Shown: positions 1 through 4,664 of the stretch, one piece after another | Layout: every line of letters starts with the position of its first letter | Numbering within the stretch: the stretch's first letter is position 1 | Origin: Planctomicrobium piriforme | GTDB taxonomy: Bacteria; Planctomycetota; Planctomycetia; Pirellulales; PNKZ01 | Direction: 5' to 3' | Assembly (NCBI GenBank): GCA_945877965.1 | Contig: CAMCTH010000364.1 | Span: 1 to 5,382, forward strand | Length of the DNA: 5,382 nt | Position numbers and translations under genes: made by a program | The notes under the pieces: generated by a model | What the model was told of the DNA's origin: nothing | What the model saw: only the letters and a program-made list of their open reading frames with translations | The model's database searches: none

Positions 1-400
1 CGATTGAATCACTGGAGACGTCCCACGATTCGGGGAGCGGCGACTTCTGCTTGGCGTCGTCGAGCATGAACCGCCACGGATCGAGGATCCACAAACTTCC
101 CGACTCGGCTTCGGCGGCGAGTTCCGTGCAGCACGGCAGCCACCGCGCCTGCGGCAAGCGCTTCATCAGATTCTGCGAATTCTGCCGCATGACCTCGATG
201 CATAACCAATGCGCCTCGGCATCGTCGAACTCTTCGCGCTGCTGTGCTTTGGCGACGTTCGTGATCTCATCGCCGCCGCCGATGACGACGATCGTCTCGG
301 CCGCCGGCTCGCGCGCCAGCCACCGCGTCAGCAGCGACGCGTAGTCGAGCTTCATCACGCTCCCGCCGAGTTTGACGACTCGCCGTTGCCCGCCGTTCAC
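1..400 (-). CDS. mfnE: MfnE-like kinase, amino acid kinase fold (N-terminal part, cut by window edge)
   Basis: Only the first 133 residues are present; the gene continues past position 1. The fold signature is VVKLGGSV at residues 8-15, the glycine-rich VVIGGGDE at 38-45, AHWLCIEVM at 63-71 and WDVSSDSI at 126-133. This pattern matches the archaeal-type amino acid kinases that include MfnE, the [5-(aminomethyl)furan-3-yl]methyl phosphate kinase. MfnE makes the furan diphosphate that MfnF condenses with its partner in methanofuran synthesis. I chose the GTG at 400 because GTGA overlaps the mfnF stop by 4 nt and GGAGG (411-415) lies 10 nt upstream. A GTG at 406 is the alternative, with a 4-nt spacing. 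The 4-nt overlap suggests translational coupling to mfnF. The missing C-terminal half prevents a check of the nucleotide-binding residues. Another kinase of the same fold is possible, but the mfnF and mfnD neighbours favour MfnE. Confidence 0.82.
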   Translation of the reverse strand, partial: MNGGQRRVVKLGGSVMKLDYASLLTRWLAREPAAETIVVIGGGDEITNVAKAQQREEFDDAEAHWLCIEVMRQNSQNLMKRLPQARWLPCCTELAAEAESGSLWILDPWRFMLDDAKQKSPLPESWDVSSDSI

Positions 401-1425
401 GACCACCGTCCCTCCCGCGCGATTTGGGCCAAGGCAAAGGCCGGTCCGACGCGCGACGCCGACGGGCCGAACTCCTCGGCCAACGACGTAATCTTCCCCG
501 CCCAACCGACATGCGCCAGCGCCTCGCGGGCCAGAAACTCCCCCTGTCCGCCGACCACGACGACCTGCGGCGATTCGATCATCGACGGCGTCGCGCGAGA
601 GAAGGCATCGGCAATTCGCCTCGCCTGCGCGAGCTTGACGACCGCCGACGCCGTCATCGCATCGTGTTCGTCGAACGTCTCGCCGTCGGCGCATATGCAG
701 CGTGCCAGTCGTGCGCGAGCAAACTCGCGCGTCGCCGGGCGACCGTCGGCCGTGTTGCAATCCTCCCCATGCTCGGGCAGCATTCGGAGCATGAGATAAG
801 CATCGTGCGCCGTTGCAAACAATTCTTGGGCCGTGCCGCAAACGCGTCCGCGATACGGCAACGTCGGCGTCACCGCGCAGATCGGGCTCCGCACGACTCC
901 CGTGTAAACCAACTCGCCGATCGCCAACCGATCGACGTCCGTCCGACCGACCGCGACGGGCCTACCTCCTACGAGCGGAATGATATCGGTCGTCGTCGAG
1001 CCGACGTCGACCAACACACCGGCTTGCGGCGCGATCCGCTGCGCAACGAACGCTCCCATCGCATGCCAGTTCGACGACGACGCCTCTCGATGCCGCTGCT
1101 TCGCTTCCTCCGGCGCGACGAGCGAGCCGTCGGTCAGATAGATCCGAACGTCGACCTCCGCCGGGGCCGCGGCGATGACCGCATCGATAATTGCCGTCAC
1201 TCCGTCGCGCTTCGTCGCGAAGCAATCGCACAACTCGCCGGTCATCGTCACGGCCCAATAGGCCGCATGCGGAGCATCGGTCAAGAACGTGCGGAGCGCG
1301 TCGGCCAGTTCGGTCGGATTCTTCCACAAGGCAAACGGCTGCGACGCGCAATAACGATCGCCGTCGGAAGCCTTGAGATTCGCGCCGCCGACGTCGAGCG
1401 CCAGTACGGCCGGGAGTTGCGTCAT
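397..1425 (-). CDS. mfnF: MfnF-like protein, hydantoinase/oxoprolinase-type ASKHA fold, H4MPT-linked C1 pathway
   Basis: This is a complete 342-residue protein. It belongs to the family annotated in bacteria as 'H4MPT-linked C1 transfer pathway protein', which includes archaeal MfnF. MfnF joins the furan diphosphate to gamma-glutamyl-tyramine to form the ether core of methanofuran. Visible motifs are an N-terminal phosphate-binding motif LALDVGGANLKAS (residues 8-20), YWAVTMTGELCDCF (56-69), SSSNWHAMG (116-124), a second phosphate motif VLVDVGSTTTDIIPL (137-151) and a C-terminal nucleotide-pocket motif VVVVGGQGEFLA (288-299). The length fits the family as I remember it. The ATG at 1425 is chosen because it lies eight residues before the first motif. 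No good ribosome binding site precedes it, and the open frame further upstream overlaps mfnD and has no family resemblance. It lies 98 nt after mfnD and overlaps mfnE by 4 nt, so an operon is likely. In M. extorquens the cofactor carries tyrosine rather than tyramine, so the true substrate here is open. Confidence 0.85.
   Translation of the reverse strand: MTQLPAVLALDVGGANLKASDGDRYCASQPFALWKNPTELADALRTFLTDAPHAAYWAVTMTGELCDCFATKRDGVTAIIDAVIAAAPAEVDVRIYLTDGSLVAPEEAKQRHREASSSNWHAMGAFVAQRIAPQAGVLVDVGSTTTDIIPLVGGRPVAVGRTDVDRLAIGELVYTGVVRSPICAVTPTLPYRGRVCGTAQELFATAHDAYLMLRMLPEHGEDCNTADGRPATREFARARLARCICADGETFDEHDAMTASAVVKLAQARRIADAFSRATPSMIESPQVVVVGGQGEFLAREALAHVGWAGKITSLAEEFGPSASRVGPAFALAQIAREGRWS
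411..416 (-). promoter_or_regulatory. Ribosome binding site of mfnE, inside mfnF
   Basis: The minus strand reads GGGAGG within the last codons of mfnF. It lies 10 nt before the GTG at 400 and 4 nt before the GTG at 406. It supports translation of mfnE from the GTGA junction, though it does not decide firmly between the two GTG codons. Confidence 0.5.
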
Positions 1426-1450
1426 GATGAATTGAATATCTTGTTTAGCT

Positions 1451-1503
1451 GCCGGACTAGCCCGGCGCGGGGCCGCGATCATTTTCGGACGATGGTCATC
1501 GTC
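1451..1503. other. Two short palindromes in the mfnD-mfnF gap
   Basis: The 98-nt spacer between mfnD and mfnF holds two near-perfect inverted repeats: GCCGGACTAGCCCGGC at 1451-1466 (stems GCCGG/CCGGC) and GACGATGGTCATCGTC at 1488-1503 (7-bp stems around GT). Neither is followed by a T-run on the minus strand, so they are not obvious terminators. They could be RNA hairpins between cistrons, operator-like sites or a remnant of a dispersed repeat. I cannot distinguish these. Confidence 0.4.
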
Positions 1504-1523
1504 GGACAGAGAGTCGTCAAAAC

Positions 1524-2564
1524 TCAAACATACCTTACGTTGCCGGCCGCATCGAACTCGATCCCACCCTGACGAAAAACCAGTTGGGGGATGCGCCCCG
1601 CGACGACGTCGAGCATCGCCTGGGCCAGATTCGTTTCCGCCAACGCTCGCAGGCCGACGTACGAGGTGGTCAGCCGCGGGTTGACTTCGATCAGAAAGTC
1701 CTGCGAACCGTCGTCGGCCGGGCCGAGCACGAGATCGAGCCCGATGTAACCTTGCCACGGCGGCATGACCGCTGCGGCGTGGAGAGCCAACCGCTCGGCC
1801 CGCGCGGCCAGCGCCGGTGCGAGCGGACACGCCCCGCCGAGATAGGCGAACGTCCCGTCGTCGGCGAGTCTCTGCGAACAGGCAGGCAACGGAAAGACAC
1901 CCGCCGCTCCGCGCATCAATGCGACGCTCACCGACCGGCCGGGGACGAATTGTTCGAGCCGCCGAAACTCCCTCTCCCTTCGGGAGAGGGCAAGGGTGAG
2001 GGAAGCCGAGCCTCGCGTTGGGCTCTCTGTGCGCGAGTCGTCGTTTTGCATGCCCACGTCCAACTTCGGCAACGCACCCTCATCCGCCCATCGACCACCT
2101 TCTCCCGAAGGGAGCAGGGAAATCCCTTGCGAGCCGCAGCCGTCGTTGGGCTTTAAGATCGCGGGGAACGGAAAGTCTTCCGGAACCGGATCGCCCGGCG
2201 CGAGCAAAATGCCGCGCGGCATCGGCACGCCCGCCGCCTGCAACGTCGCAGCAACTTGTGTCTTGTCACTCGCCCAACGGCAGAACTCGCTCGACGGCGA
2301 AAGCAAGCAATTGCCGACGCGCTCGACCGTCTCGGCTCGTGTTGTCAGCAACCCGTCCGTCTCCGGCGCGATCAGCAATACGCCGTCCACCGTCGTCGCC
2401 GCAACTTCAAGACGGACGTCGCGGCATGAAACGACCTCGACATCGCGACAAGCCGCCAAGTCGGCGACTGCCGCTTCGAACATCGCCGTTCCTTCAGCAC
2501 GCAGCGAAGACGGCAACCCCGGATCGCCGGAGGCGGTCAGATGCTCATAGAGGTAGATTCGCAT
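1524..2564 (-). CDS. mfnD: MfnD-like ATP-grasp ligase (tyramine/tyrosine-glutamate ligase type) with an in-frame repeat insertion
   Basis: This 346-residue ATP-grasp protein resembles MfnD, which adds glutamate to tyramine in methanofuran synthesis. The N-terminus MRIYLYEHLTASGD matches the start of this family, so the ATG at 2564 is preferred over an in-frame ATG 63 nt upstream. A weak AGG lies 6 nt before it. Further motifs are LLIAPETDGLL (63-73), the nucleotide-loop strand AILKPNDGCGSQGI (135-148), LEQFVPGRSVSVAL (203-216), GYIGLDLV (272-279) and the metal-binding FLIEVNPRLTTSYVGLR (290-306). Residues 149-199 are encoded by a palindromic repeat element and look foreign: SLTLALSRRERE is a typical read-through of such repeats. 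The spacing between GCGSQ and FVPG is therefore 59 residues, against roughly 20-35 in relatives I remember. The frame is intact across the element, so the protein may still work, but the insert is near the ATP lid. Assignment to the family is firm; the amine substrate is inferred. Confidence 0.78.
   Translation of the reverse strand: MRIYLYEHLTASGDPGLPSSLRAEGTAMFEAAVADLAACRDVEVVSCRDVRLEVAATTVDGVLLIAPETDGLLTTRAETVERVGNCLLSPSSEFCRWASDKTQVAATLQAAGVPMPRGILLAPGDPVPEDFPFPAILKPNDGCGSQGISLLPSGEGGRWADEGALPKLDVGMQNDDSRTESPTRGSASLTLALSRREREFRRLEQFVPGRSVSVALMRGAAGVFPLPACSQRLADDGTFAYLGGACPLAPALAARAERLALHAAAVMPPWQGYIGLDLVLGPADDGSQDFLIEVNPRLTTSYVGLRALAETNLAQAMLDVVAGRIPQLVFRQGGIEFDAAGNVRYV
1968..2120. repeat. 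REPIN-like palindromic repeat element inside mfnD
   Basis: Two small hairpins face each other in inverted orientation. The left one is CCCTCTCCC (1970-1978), loop TTC, GGGAGAGGG (1982-1990). The right one is CTCCC (2102-2106), loop GAA, GGGAG (2110-2114), extendable to 9 bp with one mismatch. The 14-nt core CTCCCTTCGGGAGA (1974-1987) recurs as an exact reverse complement at 2101-2114. TCCCT (1969-1973) pairs with AGGGA (2116-2120) after a one-base bulge. The subterminal GGGTGAGGG (1994-2002) faces CCCTCATCC (2077-2085) with 8 of 9 bases complementary. The whole unit can fold into one long imperfect stem, as expected of an inverted REP pair. There is no coding capacity for a transposase. GAAA occurs just outside both ends (1964-1967 and 2119-2122), which could be a target duplication or chance. 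Exact ends are uncertain by a few bases. Confidence 0.8.
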
Positions 2565-2577
2565 AAATTGCCTAAAT

Positions 2578-2606
2578 TCGACGCCGTACGGGCCTTCGGT
2601 TATTAT
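2578..2606 (+). promoter_or_regulatory. Candidate sigma70-type promoter for the exported-protein gene
   Basis: TCGACG (2578-2583, 4 of 6 matches to TTGACA) and TATTAT (2601-2606, 5 of 6 matches to TATAAT) are separated by exactly 17 nt. Transcription would start near 2613 and leave a leader of about 40 nt before the ATG at 2652. Its -10 box overlaps the AT-rich patch that may serve the divergent mfn genes, so the two promoters could compete or share control. Confidence 0.4.
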
Positions 2607-2627
2607 CGGAGGCGTCCGCTTTGGCAA
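2600..2627 (-). promoter_or_regulatory. Possible promoter for the mfnD-mfnF-mfnE genes
   Basis: On the minus strand a TTGCCA (2627-2622) could be a -35 box, followed by the AT-rich GATAATAA (2607-2600). Spacing is poor: 14 nt to GATAAT (5 of 6 matches to consensus) or 16 nt to TAATAA (fewer matches). It would start a short leader of about 30 nt before the mfnD ATG. This is a weak call, made mainly because this is the only AT-rich patch upstream of a likely operon. Confidence 0.25.
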
Positions 2628-2640
2628 CCGCTTCCGGAAC

Positions 2641-2645
2641 AGAGG
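2641..2645 (+). promoter_or_regulatory. Ribosome binding site deciding the start at 2652
   Basis: AGAGG lies 6 nt before the ATG at 2652. The ATG is followed directly by a signal-peptide-like sequence. The in-frame ATG at 2541 would overlap the mfnD coding region and bury the signal peptide behind 37 residues, so it is not preferred. Confidence 0.5.
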
Positions 2646-2651
2646 CGTTCG

Positions 2652-3740
2652 ATGATTCGTTTATTTTCTAGCGCGCAAGCCTGCGCGATCGTGGCGATTT
2701 GCCTCAGCCTGGCGGCGGGGGAGATCGCGTTCGGTCAAGGCGACGGCAAGCGGGCCGTCGATGTGCCGCGATACGGCGTGCATGTCCGCGTGCCGCAGGC
2801 GTGGGACCTCGTCGACTGGAGTCGCGACGACACGGCCTTCGTCTGCGATCTACCGCAGGACCGCAACTCGCCGGTCGGCCATGCTTCGTGCAAAATCACC
2901 GTCGCGCCTGAGAATCTCGAAGTCTATCAACGACAGTTCGCGGCCGAAGGGAAACTATCAGCCGACAAGGCCGCGACGAAGACCCAACCGCGTCGCGCGC
3001 TATTAAAGAATGAACTCTCGTCGCTTGCGAAAGCGAATTTCCTGCCCGAGTTAGTAGAAAAATTCGAGCGGCGACTGACGGCCGAGTGGGAATTTGAGAA
3101 CGTCGAAGGCGTCCGTTGGTACGAACGTCGCGAACTCGTCATCGGCGACGGCATGCTCTACACCTTCACGCTCGACTCCGACGAATCGCACTACGACGCT
3201 TACGTCCCCGACTTCGAAGAGATGCTGGCCGCGGCCCAGATCAAGCCGCTCGACGTCGGCCTCAAACGGATCGAGGAAGACTACTGGCTGCAAAGCGAGT
3301 ATCACTTCGCCATCAAATTGCCCCCGACGTGGCGGCCCGCCTTCGCGCCCAATGGGCGAATGCTGTTCTACGCCGTCGGCGCGGCTCACGGCCTGTTCAG
3401 CGACAACCTCGTCGTGCTCGCATCGCCTAGCAAAGGTCTCGAACTCGAGCAGCTTGTGAAAGAGATGCCGGCCGAAGTGAAACGGCTCGACGAGAAAGCC
3501 GAAGTCGTGTGCAGCCTCGTGCCGCAAGGCAAAGTGACGGCGCTCGAGACCGTCATCCACACGAAGCGCGGCCTCACCGACGTCGTGATCCTCGAACGCC
3601 GCTTCCAAACCAAGACGCGGAACTACGAACTCAAAATCACCTGCGAAAGCAAAACGTTCCGCAAACAAGAAGCCGAATTGCGAGCCGCCCTGGACGGCTT
3701 CGTCGAACTACCGCCGACGGCGAAGCCGAGCGAGACCTAA
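2652..3740 (+). CDS. Exported protein of unknown function with two related (possibly Mog1/PsbP-like) domains
   Basis: This is a complete 362-residue protein that I do not recognise as a named family. Residues 1-28 look like a Sec signal peptide: MIRLF, a hydrophobic core around residues 9-22, and a plausible cleavage after AFG at 26-28. No lipobox and no later membrane segment are visible. The mature part seems to hold two copies of one pattern. A first strand RYGVHVRVPQAWDLV (40-54) parallels EYHFAIKLPPTWRPAF (216-231). Each is followed by a few strands, then a charged helical stretch, a hydrophobic strand pair (VIGDGMLYTFTLDSD at 163-177; RNYELKITCESKTF at 323-336) and a closing helix (DFEEMLAAAQI at 187-197; AELRAALDGFVEL at 341-353). 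This order resembles Mog1/PsbP/DUF1795-like domains, but that is a fold guess from pattern only. It is transcribed away from mfnD and has no visible functional link to either flanking operon. Confidence 0.85.
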   Translation: MIRLFSSAQACAIVAICLSLAAGEIAFGQGDGKRAVDVPRYGVHVRVPQAWDLVDWSRDDTAFVCDLPQDRNSPVGHASCKITVAPENLEVYQRQFAAEGKLSADKAATKTQPRRALLKNELSSLAKANFLPELVEKFERRLTAEWEFENVEGVRWYERRELVIGDGMLYTFTLDSDESHYDAYVPDFEEMLAAAQIKPLDVGLKRIEEDYWLQSEYHFAIKLPPTWRPAFAPNGRMLFYAVGAAHGLFSDNLVVLASPSKGLELEQLVKEMPAEVKRLDEKAEVVCSLVPQGKVTALETVIHTKRGLTDVVILERRFQTKTRNYELKITCESKTFRKQEAELRAALDGFVELPPTAKPSET

Positions 3741-3750
3741 CGAGAGTAAA

Positions 3751-3823
3751 TCCGCAGATTGCACAGATTTCGCAGATCAAAAGGAGAGCGAAGTAAATAC
3801 GCTCAAATCTGCGAAATCTGCGG
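3751..3823. terminator. Long stem-loop made of 9-nt repeats between convergent genes; possible bidirectional terminator
   Basis: CAGATTTCGCAGAT (3764-3777) is an exact reverse complement of ATCTGCGAAATCTG (3807-3820), giving a 14-bp stem. An inner GAGCG/CGCTC stem (3786-3790 with 3800-3804) closes a 9-nt loop. The arms are built of 9-nt units: CGCAGATTG, CACAGATTT and CGCAGATCA on the left, and two identical AAATCTGCG units (3805-3813, 3814-3822) on the right. It sits in the 102-nt gap between the plus-strand stop at 3740 and the minus-strand stop at 3843, the expected place for a shared terminator. No strong T-run follows on either side, so Rho-independent termination is not assured. I recall similar CGCAGATTT-type repeats downstream of genes in planctomycetes, so it may be a dispersed repeat. 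Confidence 0.6.
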
Positions 3824-3842
3824 ACGCGTTCCTTCTGAATTT

Positions 3843-4664
3843 CTAAAAGATTCCCAACTGATCGCGAGCCGCTTCGGTCATGCGGTCCGGCGTCCATGGC
3901 GGGATCATCACCAGTTTCACTTCGTTGCTGCCGACGCCCGGGACGCGCATCACGGCGTCCTTAGAACCTTGCAACAACTGCGGGCCGGCGGGGCAAGCGG
4001 GGCTGGTCATCGTCATTTCGACGACGACGTGCTTCTTGTCGTCTTCTTTCCGATCGCTGACCGTCACGTTGTAGACCAAGCCGAGGTCGACGATGTTGAC
4101 GAACAACTCGGGATCGATCACCGCCTTCAGCGCTTCGCGGAGAACGTCTTCGCTGATTTCGCCGCTCTCGGATGCCGCGACGACGGCCGCGGCCGTGGCG
4201 GCTTCGTTCGGCGGCGGGACGACGCAGTCGTCTTTCTTAGGGAGAATCGGCATGCCGGAGGCAATCTTGTCCGGGGCGCTGCTCGGCGCGGCCGACATGT
4301 CTTCGGCCGAAGTCGTTTCCGGAGCCAACGTCGCCGAGCCGATCGCGATCAGGACGTCGCCGTTTTCGACCTTACAAGAATAGGCGGTCGTTGGGCGCGT
4401 GGCGGGCATCGTCAGGGCCGCACCGGTGCGGATGTCGAACATGGCGCCGTGTCGCGGACAGGCGAGCGTCTTCTCGCCCATCACGCCGTCGCTCAGCGGG
4501 CCGTCGTCGTGCGTACAGACGTCGTCGAGTGCAAAGAAGCCGTCGGGCATGTGGAACAGCACGAGCAGGCGATCTTCGACTTCGACGACCGTCTTGCCGC
4601 CGACCGGCACGTCTTCAACGCGGGCCGCCTTGACGTACTTCATCATCGTGGTAGCGCCGCTCAT
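3843..4664 (-). CDS. Rieske [2Fe-2S] domain fused to a MIP18/SufT-like (DUF59) Fe-S assembly domain
   Basis: This is a complete 273-residue fusion. Residues 8-108 form a Rieske ferredoxin-type domain with both ligand loops, C50-T-H52 and C69-P-R-H72, separated by 16 residues. Residues 109-170 are an Ala/Ser/Pro-rich, probably flexible linker. Residues 172-258 are a MIP18/DUF59 domain (SufT/PaaD type) with DPELFVNIVDLGLVY (184-198) and MTMTSPACPAGPQL (217-230), whose C224 is the conserved cysteine. MIP18-type proteins help mature or deliver Fe-S clusters; stand-alone Rieske proteins transfer electrons. The ATG at 4664 is chosen because GGGAG (4673-4677) lies 8 nt upstream and TAATG overlaps the sufD stop by one base. 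The ATGs at 4646 and 4643 begin closer to the Rieske core but lack that signal. The overlap with sufD indicates a suf operon and co-translation. Domain calls are firm; the combined role, such as supplying electrons during cluster transfer, is inference. Confidence 0.92.
   Translation of the reverse strand: MSGATTMMKYVKAARVEDVPVGGKTVVEVEDRLLVLFHMPDGFFALDDVCTHDDGPLSDGVMGEKTLACPRHGAMFDIRTGAALTMPATRPTTAYSCKVENGDVLIAIGSATLAPETTSAEDMSAAPSSAPDKIASGMPILPKKDDCVVPPPNEAATAAAVVAASESGEISEDVLREALKAVIDPELFVNIVDLGLVYNVTVSDRKEDDKKHVVVEMTMTSPACPAGPQLLQGSKDAVMRVPGVGSNEVKLVMIPPWTPDRMTEAARDQLGIF

Noticed and set aside
424..1572. Plus-strand open frame of 382 codons opposite mfnF
   Set aside because: It is antisense to a gene with clear family motifs, is extremely rich in Arg and shows no recognisable domain. 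It is a by-product of high GC content.
1426..1830. Upstream extension of the mfnF frame by 135 codons
   Set aside because: It overlaps the conserved C-terminal part of mfnD in another frame and the peptide is Arg/Ala-rich without family similarity. The ASKHA motif begins right after the ATG at 1425.
1968..2120. Insertion sequence or MITE with a defined target duplication
   Set aside because: GAAA flanks both ends, but four bases can match by chance and the resulting net length would break the reading frame. I therefore call it a palindromic repeat without asserting a duplication.
1996..2566. Plus-strand open frames of 182 and 184 codons opposite mfnD
   Set aside because: They are antisense to the ATP-grasp gene, their peptides are low in information and they partly translate the palindromic element.
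3051..3668. Minus-strand open frame of 205 codons opposite the exported-protein gene
   Set aside because: The plus-strand frame has a signal peptide, ribosome binding site and proper ending; the minus frame has none and looks like a mirror of it.
3751..3823. CRISPR-like array
   Set aside because: The repeats are only 9 nt, contiguous without spacers, and inverted across a loop. This is a stem-loop, not an array.
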